A stretch of 64,000 bases of DNA from Dicyema japonicum. Taxonomy: Eukaryota > Dicyemida > Rhombozoa > Dicyemidae. Made by a program: the position numbers and the translations under genes. The notes below the pieces were generated by a model. That model was given only the letters and a program-made list of their open reading frames with translations, was not told the DNA's origin and made no database searches. Positions 23,395 through 34,859 of this stretch are shown here, piece by piece (the stretch's first letter is position 1; the number at the start of each line of letters is the position of its first letter). Location of the stretch: positions 40,046-104,045 of the forward strand of contig RDEW01000095.1 in the NCBI GenBank assembly GCA_011109175.1, written 5' to 3'.

Positions 23395-23960
23395 TTTAGG
23401 CGTCATCTTATTACTGGTCGCCAACTGAGACAGGTGGATCAAATAGACATATTAAAAAGATACGTCGTCAGGTGATTCCAGCCTCCTTTAGCATCCGCCT
23501 TATTCTTTCATGGGACACCGCTGGATTTCGGAGATGGCAATCGAGCTCCCGTTCCCCTCACAGATTCTCGAACGGAGATGGCATTAACCATGAGGGTCTC
23601 CGTGACTGTTCTTGACTGTTGCTTGAAAGACATTAATTTTCTTTAGGTTGCTATAGGACAGGTTTGTGTCCCATGCCGAACCACCATAGCTAATTGTCGG
23701 TTGAATATAAAAGTAGCTTAATGTTGAGTAGAAACAGTCTTTGTAGTATCCAAGAAGCGTTTTTACAAAATTTAGTTTTCGTTGGAAAGAAGAAATGACG
23801 TGACTGACATGCTTGTTGAAAGTCATAAAGGGGTCGCATGTTATCCTCAGTATTTTGATAGAGTTAGTAGAGGGGATTGACATTCCATTAAGGGTCAAAA
23901 AAGGTGCCAGTTTTTTAGTATTCTATTTGAAGTAAAAACTATTGTGCTAGACTTTTCAGG
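23395..23960 (-). mobile_element. LINE-B RT C-terminal fragment
   Basis: On the minus strand 23898-23584 reads MTLNGMSIPSTNSIKIL, then TCDPFMTFNKHVSHVISSFQ, FVKTLLGYY and QPTISYGGSAWDTNLSYSNL. This is the post-RT region of Jockey-like LINEs (related plus-strand copy at 34.9 kb). A SINE-B-like GAGACAGGTGGATCAAATAG sits at 23428. Positions 24000-24200 show nothing. Confidence 0.7.
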
Positions 23961-24206
23961 GTTTGTGTACTCATAAGCCAACTGCGCAGGTTGATCAGTA
24001 AATCTAAGCGGGTACCCGCTGTGTGAACACACTGGTCTCTTGTTGCTACAATAATACAAAAATTAAACTATATTATCTAATTTTAATTCCATTAGATGTA
24101 GATTTAAAAATTTTAATTAATTAACTTAAATATTATTTATTTTTTGATTTTTCGCGGTTCGGCTTGATTGCCTTGTTAACTTTTAAATTTAATTTTTAGA
24201 AGGCAT

Positions 24207-27200
24207 ATGATCCTAAATAAGTCAAATTCGGTCAAACTCTTTGTTAAAAATAATTTGTCTGTCAGGCTGAATCCACTGAACATCAAAATGATACCACGTG
24301 ACTTGAGAGAAAAAATATTTGGTCCCGATGAGGTTAGTCGCCTAAGGAAAGTTAATAGAAAATATACAACGGCGAGGCAGTTAAAAAGGCCAAAGAACAT
24401 CACTCAATGTTTATTGAGAAGAAAAATGAGGATTTATCTGATGATCAATGTGCTTATTTTGAAAAATTTTCTCAAAATTACCAAAATTTCCTGGATCGAC
24501 GATTTCTACTTTTTTCCCACAAATGGCAAAGGACTTGGCCCTTCCATACATAAGACTTGCAAACAAGCTGTGCAACTGTAACTCAATTCCACCAATCCCT
24601 GATACGCTACATATGAAAGAAGGTCCTAAACCTCTTATATCTAGGCTGGGTCAAATATAATGAAGATGGGTCGTTTGAAAAAGTCGATTACCCCGACGAG
24701 TCTGCCCTTGTTTTTGATGTTGAGACATTAGTGAGAGATCAAAGTCGGCCTGTCATGCTGTAGCATTATCCCCGACTAATTGGTTTTAAATTGTTTTAAA
24801 ATTTGTACAGGTATGCTTGGTGTAGTCCGTATTTGATTAATTCTGACTATTACCACGGTTCAAGAAGACGCCTCAGTGATATCATTCCAATGGAGACTTC
24901 TACGACTGATGACCTGGCCAACCATGTCTCACGCCAGCCTCGACTTATTGTAGGACATAATGTTTCCTTTGACCGCTCTTTCATTCGAGAAGAGTATCTT
25001 TTACAGGTAATGGCCCCTATTTTAGTTCAGGGCACAAAAACGAGATTTATTGACACCATGTCGTTGCACATCGCTTGCTCTGGCTTCATAAGTGATCAAA
25101 AGATCGAATTAAGGCAAAGATCCATAGTGGATGATGAGAAGGAGGCAGAACTGTGGATGAGCTTAGGTTCTGCAAATTCATTAAAGGATGTTTACGCCTA
25201 TCATTGTGGAGGTAAGCCATTGGAGAAGGACATTCGTGATATTTTTGTGAAAGGAACTGTTAATGACGTACGCCATTCCTTCGACGACCTTGTCAAATAT
25301 TGTGCGAATGATGTTTTGGCTACATTCCACGTGTTTCGTAAACTCTTTAGATTGTACACTTCCAGGTACAGATACGTCCCTAAATTTAGGTTTCCGTCAG
25401 TCATTAGTTTCTCCGGAATGCTAGAAATGGGCTCTTCGTATTTGCCTATTAACGATAACTGGCAGTATTTTATCCACCAATCACAGAACAAATTTTACGA
25501 CTACGAAAGGAAAATTAAACGACTTTTGCTGAACGCAGCCAACAGTGCCGTCACCGCTAAGGAAGAATCAGTTAACTGCCCTTGGACGTGGAATCTTGAC
25601 TGGACGACAGTTCCCTATAAACATAAAAAGAATACAAAGGCTTTAACCACCAAAGAGTTAATCTCTAAACTATTTATGAATGAAAAAGTAAGCCACCTGA
25701 ATTTTCTGAATGACTATCCCCAGTATTGAGTTTTCTTTAACGGTAGATGGTATCGAAAATTGTGCGCCAGTCCTTCCTCAAATGAAAACACGACATTTGC
25801 TCCTTCAAATTTAACACTTTCTCAACGAATTGTTCCAAAGTTGCTGAAACTAAGTTATTTTGGATGTCCTCTGTTTTATCATTCCATATATGGTTGGGGT
25901 TTCCTTGTCCCTTCTCTCGGACCTTCGCAATCCTCAGTATCTGACAGTCTTTTTCCATATCCGGCAAAGTTTATTAGTTTGAGTAATCCTTTAGATTTGC
26001 TCTTTTCAATATCCTCAAATATTTTTGCAAGAATTTTGAAAAAACAAACGCTGGGGAGATTTTTTCATTCAAATTTTTAAATGATTTGGTTACTGCTGGA
26101 CCAGACTCTTTGAATGATATCAATTTCCGTGATGAAGTCTATTTTAAGGTTCTCTTCTTAAATATCCTCGTAGCTGGGGACGTGGTTTAGTCGGCATTTG
26201 AGTACAAATTATAAACGGCGCGTTACGTTGGATCAAAATTCTGATGGAATTCCACTTTCTTGGAATTTCTGTGTTTTCTCTCGCAAAGTATTTGATTTTT
26301 TGCATTCCTAGGATTTCACAGAGCGTAAAACTAACATTGTTCTGTCAAAAGAAAATGTCGATAAATTGCAGAATGGAGATTTGGTCTCCGAATTTTCTCC
26401 CGATTCAACGAATCTTCTAACCTGGGCTACAACTCTTTCATATTGGCGTAATAATCTTGACCGAATCAAGTTTGTTACTTGAAGTTTATTTTTTGGTCTC
26501 AATACGTCGTTTGGCTAAACAAATCTGAGATTCCTGAGTCTTTTGGTGAAGGTTCATATGGTGCAATTCTCCCTCGTGTGGTTGTCTCGGGGACAGTGAC
26601 CAGGCGTGGAGTAGAACCAACGTGGTTAACTGCTAGCAACTCAAAGGTACGAATTGATTTACATTTTCTAGGTTGATCGTATTGGTAGCGAGCTTAAAGC
26701 GATGATTCAAACTCCAAAGGGCTACCACTTTGTAGGTGCGGATGTTGACCTGCAAGAGTTATGGATTGCTTCACTTTTGGGGGATGCATATTTTTCTGGA
26801 ATTCATGGTCGTTAGTGAATACTTACTTTAGGCAGCACAGCCTTTTCATGGATGCTTCATCAGGGCAGTAAATCTTTGGGCTCAGACCTTCATAGCAGAA
26901 CTGCAAAAATAATTGGCCTTTCCAGGTCTCAGGCAAAGGTTTTTAGCTTATTTATCGGAGATATTCAATTTTTCCAGAATTTATGGAGCTGGAGTAAATT
27001 CAGCAGCTGCTATGATGAAGAGTTGTGCTCCCCATTTATCAAGTACTGAAACATTGTTGAGGGCCACACAACTATATCGGGAGACTAAGGGGAAACGTAT
27101 AAAGTTTACCAATTTGTTATTTTTGATAGAAGTCCGTCAGGATTTTACTGGACTGATGGAAGGTTGGTTTTTGTTTTTTATTCCAGCGAGTCTGATATTT

Positions 27201-27760
27201 TCAATGTCATGGAAAAGATCGCTTATTCGAAAGATCCACGTACTCCAGTCTTGCGTGGTCTAATATCTCAAGCCTTGACTCCTTCTGCTGTGGGTACTAA
27301 GGTCTTATCAAATTTTATCCAAGTATTCTCGTTCACGGTTAAATTGGGTGATACAGAGTTCTGCCGTTGATTTCTTGCATCTTCTCCTTACGTCGACCTG
27401 CTGGCTTATGTCCCATTATGGTATTGAAGGGAGATTTGCTCTGAGCATCCACGATGAGGTGCGAATTATAGTAAAGTCATCACAACGGTATGAAATGACA
27501 TTGCTACTACAAATTGCCCATGTTTTAACGAGATCTGCATTCTCTCATTCACTTGGAATGGAAGACTTGCCAATGGTAAGTGTTATTACTTTTTTCAGAG
27601 TGTTGCATTCTTTTCATCTGTGGAGATTGATAAGTGTATTCGTAAAGAAGTCGATGATTCGTGTATTACTCCTTCTAATCGACTGGGACTATCCAAAGGT
27701 TACAATATTCCTGATGGCGAATCACTTGATATAAATAAGATCATTGATAAACTCAATTAA
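24207..27760 (+). CDS. POLG: Mitochondrial DNA polymerase gamma, catalytic subunit
   Basis: Family A polymerase replicating mtDNA. Exons: 24207-24332, 24359-24622, 24645-24782, 24811-25006, 25031-25365, 25390-25722, 25747-26148, 26174-26287, 26312-26469, 26496-26646, 26672-26807, 26832-26938, 26961-27103, 27130-27162, 27187-27301, 27324-27575, 27599-27760. Exonuclease motifs: [37 protein letters not shown]. Polymerase: [20 protein letters not shown], motif [19 protein letters not shown], motif [20 protein letters not shown] with FSRIYGAG, motif C LSIHDEVR. All catalytic motifs are intact, but the frame needs one extra base near 24505-24523, 24757-24761 and 26039-26044, and the 26470-26495 intron ends in TG. 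Start Met and some of the linker are less certain. Confidence 0.9.
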
Positions 27761-28530
27761 ATATATTTTTGTATTGTTTGTTTCATGACTTATTTATTTG
27801 TTTATGTGTATTTTCAGTAAGCCAACACTGGAAAATGAATCTTCATTCTGTATTGCGAAAATTGTCTTTAATCACTAATATGAAAATTATTTGCGAAAGA
27901 TCGTCTAATGATGTTAAGACACTCACGGATGGGGATATCTGAATGGTGTAGTGATAAAACGGAAAAAATTGCGTTGCAATCATGAGGAATGAATTTATTT
28001 AATCTGAGTTCGTGCAACCTTCAGTCACTCATTGGAAAATTGAAAAAGTTATTGCATCGACCTGGAGACCTACGGGGTCGATGTAATTTGTTTTGGAATG
28101 ACCATCCACTGTGGGCCAGTGTTTAGCAACAGCTAAACGTGGATAAAAAATCAATTTTGTCGGTTATATTTTGTATACGTTTTAAAATTCAAAATCAATA
28201 AAGTGAATAATTAACTAACTAAATATCAATAATGTTATAGACTTTTCAGCACAAAAGGGGAGCTATAAATTAACAGAAACGATTTGATTTCATTCTGACA
28301 TATTTCTCTATGTTAAAAATTCAAACTCCAGAAGGTACCACTTGTTTAAAATAATCTCGATTTTGTGGAAAAAAATAATTTAAAAAGCAAAAAAAATGTA
28401 AGAAACTAAACATATACTATAAATGCGTTTAAATTTATTTATGATAAAATTAATTTATTTAAATTATTCGAATTTGCATGTTTTTTGAAAATTATTGGTG
28501 ATTTGTTTTCCACCTATAAAAATACCACAA
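27761..28530. other. Intergenic spacer with a 12-bp stem hairpin
   Basis: No gene is seen. Positions 28051-28062 (ATTGCATCGACC) pair with 28076-28087 (GGTCGATGTAAT) around a 13-nt loop; the stem is complete with one wobble. It could be a structured RNA or chance. Positions 28340-28490 are AT-rich leader sequence of the next gene. Confidence 0.4.
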
Positions 28531-29489
28531 ATGACTGAAAACACCCAAACATATGGGAAAAATATCATACTAGCAGGCGCATGTGCTGGAATTACTGAAC
28601 ATAGCATTATGTTTCCCATAGATTTAGTAAAGGTGATTCATGTTTACAAACATTTTCAGACACGTTTACAGTCGATTGCTAAAATTGAAGCATATAAAAG
28701 TGCGACTGATGCTGTAAGAAAAATAAGAGGCGATGAAGGAATTCGTGGGTTGATGCGAGGACTCAACATTATTGTTTTGTCAACTGGCCCAGCACATGCT
28801 CTATATTTCTCGACATACGAGTTTTTGAAGTCTCACTTGAAGACACAAACTCTATGCTCGAATTTTGGAACCAACTATGGTTTTTGATTTTGCTAACGGT
28901 TTAGCTGTTGCTGGTGGCTGTGCTGCTTTTATGCACGATTTATTGATGAACCCTGCTGAAGGTTATCACTTGATCTCTAATCTTAGTTGTCAAGCAGAGA
29001 ATGCAAATGAAAAATACTACATACAGGAAAACCTTCGAATGTCTGCGAAGTATTTACATTAAGGAGGGGATGATAGGGTTTTACCGTTCCTTTCCATTAT
29101 CATTCTCCATGAACCTGCCAAATGCAGTAGTCCACTTTCCAATATATGAGTTCTCTTTGCATTTGCTACAACAAAGTTTTGAACCGACCTTCGTTCATAA
29201 TCTAATCGCCGGGAGTATTGCTGGTGGATTATCGGCCGGATTAACCACTCCCCTTGATGTTATTCGGACATTGATAAACACACAGGAGCAGTCAGTCAGA
29301 GAAGATAAAGGAATCCTGACGATTAGAAATTCTGCATTTGCTATTTATGAATATAAAGGCATCATGGGGTTCTGGAGGGGATTGTGGCCGAGGATGCTAT
29401 ATGCTTTCCCAAGTTCTGGCATTTGCTGGTGCACCTATGAAATATTAAAAAAATTTCTTGCTCTACCCAATGAACCATTTTTTGACTGA
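28531..29489 (+). CDS. Mitoferrin-type mitochondrial carrier (SLC25A28/37 family)
   Basis: Inner-membrane carrier thought to import iron into the matrix, 293 aa. Four exons in phase: 28531-28632, 28660-28879, 28905-28961, 28987-29489 (introns 27, 25, 25 nt). Three carrier repeats each show the P-x-D/E-x-x-K/R signature: FPIDLVKTRLQS, NPAEVVKQRMQM and TPLDVIRTLINTQE. The second and third are close to those of mitoferrins (NPAEVVKQRMQMY and TPLDVCKTLLNTQE), which is why I favour them over other carriers. GIRGLMRGLN, GMIGFYRSFPLSFSMNLP and GFWRGLWPRMLY are the usual repeat ends. The start chosen is the first ATG after the AT-rich leader. Confidence 0.88.
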
Positions 29490-29589
29490 AATTGCTTAAT
29501 ACAATAAAATTTTCAGCTTTTATTATGTCTGAATCTCTGAGTTAAAAATTGACAGCTAATTAAGTGCAAACAGTTCTCCTTAAAACTAA

Positions 29590-29765
29590 AACCACGTGGC
29601 CCCATGTGTTGCTATGTGGCTAGTTGGTTGGAGATTTCTGCTTGTTTTGTTTGTTCTTCCTCTTCTCCTTCCTACTAGAGTGGCGCCCAGTGGCAGGCTA
29701 GCACGAAAAGGATCATTTGCTCTCCCCAATTCTACTGGAGGGGTTCGATAATGACAAATTGATGA
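29590..29765 (+). mobile_element. SINE-D copy
   Basis: GTGGCCCCATGTG, TATGTGGCTAGTTGG, CTACTAGAGTGGCGCCCAGT and CTGGAGGGGTTCG also occur, in the same order, at 50.38-50.56 kb. A TGGCTAGTTGG box-A-like motif is present; box B is not clear. The orientation is arbitrary. Confidence 0.5.
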
Positions 29766-29940
29766 GATTTCAATATCTTTGTATTTCAAAAAACTAAATT
29801 TACTTTAATTTGTTATCATTAGCTAATTTAGCAAAAACAGTAAGAAGAGAGTGCAGAATATCCTGCATTTTGTTGTTCAGTGATTCACTCAATTTTTCGT
29901 TTTTCGCGTTACCAAACTCAGATCGAACATTATCAATCAA

Positions 29941-31156
29941 TTAACTATAACATTTGGACAAATTGTCATTCAAGTCTCTACAATAAGTCGTAATTGGAGT
30001 CGAAAATTCGATGAATTCTTCAATGTCACAATAAGTTAATCTTCCGAGAGAAATGAGTCTCTTTAACGTCTCGCATCCAATAACTGCTTGCGAACTCGGA
30101 GACCTCATACTATTCCTGCGTTGTATCAGATTTTTATGGCAGTTCTTATCCATGGATTCATGAAGTACATATTTTGAATCTACAAGCTGTGACCTGCTCT
30201 CACATTCACGGAGAAAATCAGTGATAAAGCTGTGCAAGCAAGTGGGGGACATTTTACAAAGCATCTTGTAAGATTGGCGGTCATAAATGTTCGACAAAAA
30301 AGCGACTTCACTCATTACTAGGGGATTCATTCCACTTTTTTGGGAGAGCTTGGAAATTGTAATTCTGCGGAGACGGCAGTTGTTTAAAAGCAGGCAATAT
30401 TTTTGCAGCGATAAAGAAGGAAACGAAGATATCTTTGAGGACAAAACCTCTTTATTTGAACGCAGCTTTGTCTCCAGGTTTTGAAGAGAAAGTAAATAAT
30501 CTCCCATAAAGTACAGGTTTTGTTCATAAAACTCAGTTATGACTCTCCTAGTTTGGATTGGCATAAATAAGAGCTGAGGGGTCGTTTTGAAGGCACCAAA
30601 TAACAGCAAGAGTTCAATGACAAGCAATTGATTATTTTTTATCGCTTCTGTTAGGACGCAATTCATATCTTCAACCGCAGCTCCTTCAGTGATATGCAAA
30701 ATTCTGAAAAGCCCCAATATATCACCAAGCTCGAGCATATCGAGCATAATTTGTCGAAAACTAGCGGTATTCGAATAATTGCCACAATTCAGAAGATACT
30801 TTGTCTGATTAGCTGGAGATATAAAACTCTTCTCCAAATACTTTGAGCGAATGTATTCTTCTTTAAATTTCGAATTTGCCATTGGTTTGCTAATGTCTGG
30901 TTTGAATTTGGCAATATTTTCCTCAAAAATGTCATTTGCTCTCAATTTTCTGAGATTTATAAATAAATTCCTCTCTCCCAGTCTCCAGTTTTCTCCACAA
31001 AGTAATTTGATCTCAAATAAAGAGAATGAAAGCTACCAAACTGAAGTGAAATCCCATACTGAGGTGGATAGCACAGCACTCGTGGCATAAAAGGGCAGCA
31101 AAGTTGATTGAAGCGAATTGAGGATCCGAGGTACCACAATCACTACACACCAGCAT
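29941..31156 (-). CDS. GIT-like Arf GTPase-activating protein
   Basis: Two exons, 31156-31037 and 31011-29941, with a 25-nt intron at 31012-31036; 396 aa. The N terminus is an ArfGAP zinc finger, CSDC to CHECC, with DPQFASINFAALL between, spaced as in the family. The doublet CHECCAIH is closest to GIT1/GIT2 (CDECCSVH). Then comes RANDIFEEN and KEEYIRSKYLEKSFIS (family: EFIRAKY), followed by an ankyrin-like region (LELGDILGLFRIL, LLVIELLLLFGA). The C-terminal half is helical without a clear Spa2-homology match. GIT proteins couple paxillin/PIX adhesion complexes to Arf6. The arginine expected in IHRSLG is Leu here (IHLSMG), so GAP activity is doubtful. Confidence 0.75.
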
Positions 31157-32000
31157 TAAGGGGTTTCTTTAACACTTGAACATTCAAAATGATAACATTA
31201 CCTAATTATGATATTTTTGAACATTGATAAATATAATATAGTTAATTGTATTTTATATTTTTAATATTTTATGAACATAGATAATTTTATTTATTTTAAA
31301 ATTATTAATATTTTCTTTTTTGGTGGTCCTGGGGTTTTAAAATAAATAAATAGAGAATTTTATTGGTAAAACAAATTCGTCACTAATTAAACTAGAGAAA
31401 ATAAAAAAATAGTTAATCAGGGCTGGGAATCAAAAATCCTCTTCATTGGAATTCAAAAATACTTCTCATTAGGGACCTCTCCAACCCTACAGCCCAGACT
31501 ATCCTTGTCACTCTATATGAAAATCCCTGATCAAAAGAAAAATTATTATGACAAGTGACCTGTCTCGCATGCTCTCATCAATTCCTTCCAGCCCAATGGC
31601 CGGGGTCTTTTGAAATATATTCGGTTTTGTTTCTACAAGAACTATCCGAAGACTCGATGTTAATAAAATACTACGCCAGCCCCGTCCTCCAATATACCAA
31701 TCAGAATCGTCTCTTCCGATGGATATCCGGGTAAACCTGACTCAACTACGATGTAGGTACCACACCTCTCTACCGTCGTACGTAGGTAAACTGGGTGATG
31801 TAAAAGATAACCTCTGTTTCTTTTGCAACTTATCTGAGTTGACAGTAAATCACTTTTTTGAATATCCTGAATTAGTACAATGTTCGTCTACAATGCCAAG
31901 ACCAACCGATCTATGGGATCGACCGGCATTTGCTACGTCCTACTTAATAGCCGCTGGTCTCTTACAAGTTAGTGAGGACGAGGTAATTAACTAACTTTAA
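31157..32000 (+). mobile_element. AT-rich spacer, then LINE-B C-terminal fragment
   Basis: Positions 31157-31560 are AT-rich without features. From about 31640 the plus strand reads as a LINE-B tail: QLRCRYHTSLPSYVGKLGDV, CFFCNLSELTVNHFF, then DLWDRPAFATSYLIAAGL, ending near 31995 with AGTTAGTGAGGACGAGGTAA. Positions 32000-32670 contain nothing I can name. Confidence 0.65.
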
Positions 32001-32670
32001 CGTGGCATTATGTGGCCCTCCAATTATGTAAGTTCTGTACACGTTGTACTGGAATCGCCCTATAAGCAAGAATATACACCATTAGAAGATACCATTCTAA
32101 CTATATGAAATCACACTGACAACAGACCAATTCTAAAGTTCGAGTAACTGAAGGACATTCCAGGATTCTGGTCCCTCTTCGTCTCGTCGTACTAAGTATT
32201 TGAAAAATAATTCTTTCATAGGTCGTTTTTTCTGATATTTCTTTTCAGCATTGGTTTTATTTCCTTGGATATCCACAAGGCCATAGATTCCGTATTAAAT
32301 AAAAGATTGGAAATCTAAAGTCAGTCTAGTTAACTATTTAGTTGTCGGAAAGGTCCAAATGGTGTCCCTTAGGGATTATCTAAAATTCCGTGTTATTCAA
32401 ACTATTTTTGGTAGACCTTGCTACCCAAGAAGCAGGGAATTTGAACAAAGATGCCGTGACTAGATTTCATAGAATGATTACATGTTTGACTGAAAGAAAA
32501 CTGTCATCATTTAATTATGAGAAGTTTATTACTACACTTAGAAAAAAATGGTGAATGATACAATAATTCTTTTAAGTAAACAAAGAAAAAGCCTGTGATT
32601 CAAATTTGAGATGCATTTATACTTTTCAAAACCGAGTTCTTATCTAAATAGAATATCGAGGTAGTAAAGT

Positions 32671-32743
32671 GCCCGGTTAGCTCAGTCGGTAGAGCATGGG
32701 ACTCTTAATCCCAGGGTCACGGGTTCGAACCCCGTATCGGGCT
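32671..32743 (+). tRNA. tRNA-Lys (anticodon CTT)
   Basis: Full cloverleaf without intron: acceptor GCCCGGT pairs with ATCGGGC, A box TAGCTCAGTCGGTAGAGC, anticodon arm TGGGA-CTCTTAA-TCCCA with CTT at its centre, B box GGGTTCGAACCCC. The discriminator base is T at 32743 and a T-run follows within 10 bases. Unlike the SINE heads, this copy is perfectly paired, so I take it as functional. Confidence 0.95.
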
Positions 32744-34030
32744 TAACTTTTTAGAATTTGTTTTTATAGTAATAATGTTTTATTTAACAATAAATTATTA
32801 TTTATTAGATATGGGGGACAGCGGCTGCTGACATTAAGAAGTAAGCGTTTCCGCGGACAACTGCGATCCCAATTCGTTGCCTCAGCCAGACCGCTTCCCG
32901 CACGTCTTATTATTAAAAAAAATAATAATAGATCGACTATTTGGATGTTGTCTGTGAAGGTGGTTTAGAGTTTAGTTGAATGAAAATCAAGTTAATACCT
33001 GTCAATGATTGTAGAGGAATTAAATACGAATTTATCCAATTATTTTCACAAACAAGATATTTTCATTAGTAAGTATTTTGAATTTAATTATGCAGGAATA
33101 TTTAAACATGGATTGAATAATACGCATTTGTCAGCGAAACGGGCTCACGGTTTATCTCATGCGATCACATAAAGAATGCGTGAAATTCTGAGAACAGTGA
33201 ACGAAGATAAATCTACTAAGAAAGCCAATAATCAACTGACTGCGCATTTTTTTATATGTCACGGTTCGATGGTCGACTGTAAAAAAATTTAGTAAAATTT
33301 GGTGGGGTAGTTGGTTTTCCATATCGGATTTACAACAAAAGTGATGTCCGAGTAAATATTTAGCTTCCTTATTCATATCTTCCACACTAAAACATCCCTC
33401 AATCATGGAATACCATACGGAACACCACTAAGACTTACTCAGGAAAGCAATGTCTCCTGACTATCCTCTCGGGCTGAAGATCAAGCAATATCTAGACGCC
33501 TGCCGAAAAGAAGCCTTTCCCTTTGTAAAGATTAATCCAGGACTTTAAAACTAACAACAAAAGAATGTCAGATATGGACACTAGGATCGCTTAGCTATTC
33601 CTGCATTATTCCATCCAAAATACGTGACTGGTAATAACAACTTTTTGTTTTTGTTATTTTGAATATTCTGTTATGACGGATTAGTGCATATTTAGCACGA
33701 GATTTTAAAGGTCGTCGCCGTGAGTACTCGCAAACTGATGAATGGGACTAATTAATTCCTCTAGTCATTTTCCACAGATCTATCCGAAATAAATCAAATC
33801 AACCCTCAGTACTTTCACTACCAGCCTCAGGTCATCACAAAGAATTTCATGAAGTATCGTACACAGACGCCCATGGAATCTTTCCTTAGATGCTGCAAAA
33901 TAGTTATCAATTTGCTGACGAGTTTGAGTCCACTCTTAAAATATAACCAAATAAACTCAAGCGTTCCTCTGTGACTAGAATCAAGTTTTATTTAATTAAA
34001 ACTAAATATTAAAATAATAATTTAAATTTA
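32744..34030 (+). other. Intergenic region with a possible two-exon small ORF at 33005-33172
   Basis: ATG at 33005, exon 33005-33068, a 27-nt intron (33069-33095, GTAAGT...TGCAG) and exon 33096-33172 give 46 aa starting MIVEELNTNLSNYFHKQDIF and ending in TAA. The intron has the best 5' splice site in the window. No family is recognised and the frame is short, so this may be a micro-gene, a gene start or chance. The rest of the interval shows no coding signal. Confidence 0.35.
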
Positions 34031-34643
34031 ATGGAGCATGGCGACTCTAATTCTGGTGGGAAAATTCTTCATTCATTATTATTCATATCCTTATTTATTG
34101 TATTTGACATTTTAAATTATTCTAAAATGTCGCCAAGCACTAATACAATCGATAGTGATCACTCTAATACCAGACATCTTAGGTTTCTTGTTTGGTATTA
34201 TTTATATATAATTATTAGTAATTCCTGAGGTTACTCACAACTTTACAATGACATTGCCTATGAACTCTCACATCACCTTCCCCCACACTTTGAATTCTCT
34301 CTCGAACTTGCTTATCCTAATTTTCCCTCAATCTAATATGCTCTCTACTACAGATACTTAAGTTTGTTGTGCCTCTGCTAATAATCCTCCAAGTCAATAT
34401 ATTCCAATATGTAAATCTCTCGACTCCCCAAATATGGATGGATGCTCTCAATAACAGGGTTATGAGTTGTATTACTTGCTTTATCCTTATTGGCTTTATA
34501 CACAGCGTACTGTCGTACACAGGTGCATTCGAGGTGTTTTGTGATGGTATTTATTGATTATAATCATAGGGAAACTAATTTATTCTAAATTGGAGACAGG
34601 GAATATCCCCACGGTGGCAATGTTATTACAACTTATACAATAA
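34031..34643 (+). CDS. SELENOT: Selenoprotein T (UGA read as selenocysteine)
   Basis: Thioredoxin-like ER selenoprotein. Exons 34031-34194, 34219-34546, 34570-34643 (introns 24 and 23 nt). After the first splice the frame reads HLRFLVCNS, then in-frame TGA at 34226-34228, then GYSQLYNDIAYEL. This is the C-x-x-U redox motif (family: CVSUGY), with Cys and Sec in register. Downstream matches continue: LKFVVPLLIIL membrane segment, STPQIWMDALNN, LSYTGAFEVFCDG and YSKLETGNIPTVAMLL (family: WSKLESGHLP). The N terminus has a hydrophobic ER signal (LLFISLFIVFDIL). One base appears missing at the C-run in 34321-34327, between NFP and LNLICSLLQ. With that base the protein is 195 residues including Sec. 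Confidence 0.88.
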
Positions 34644-34647
34644 TTGC

Positions 34648-34700
34648 ATTCTGATATGACGTGGTCTTCACCAATTTAGGAGATTGCCGACAAGACAGAA
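34648..34700 (+). promoter_or_regulatory. Putative SECIS element in the SELENOT 3' UTR
   Basis: Starting 5 nt past the stop, the RNA can fold as a SECIS: helix I TTCTG (34649-34653) with CAGAA (34696-34700); internal loop; core ATGA (34656-34659) opposite GA (34689-34690); helix II GTGGTCTTC (34661-34669) with GGAGATTGC (34679-34687), nine pairs with four G-U; apical loop ACCAATTTA holding the conserved AA at 34673-34674. The ATGA-to-AA spacing is 13 nt, as expected. A C-C mismatch next to the core is a deviation. Its position and all conserved elements support function. Confidence 0.7.
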
Positions 34701-34859
34701 TAACATTATTGTTTTTAATTTAACCACATTCAAATTGCTCCATTAGGCTTTATGTTGGTTATTTAAAATCAATCCAATATGCAAATGAATACATCGGGTT
34801 TCGCTTTGCCGTGCTCTCTAATGGTGTTTATACTAGTTTCTTCCGTTCAATTTTTTAGT

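Noticed and set aside
24207-24581. Single 124-codon ORF as a separate protein
   Set aside because: It reads through a 26-nt intron of POLG and then continues in the wrong frame; the conserved POLG frame differs after 24332.
25737-25967. Minus-strand 76-codon ORF inside POLG
   Set aside because: It is the antisense shadow of the conserved WYRKLC...GWGFLVP exon.
28115-28135. CAGTGT near the mitoferrin gene as an iron-responsive element
   Set aside because: The flanking bases do not form the required 5-bp upper stem and C bulge.
34031-34228. 65-codon ORF ending at TGA as an independent gene
   Set aside because: The TGA is the selenocysteine codon and the last residues read through an intron; homology continues beyond it.
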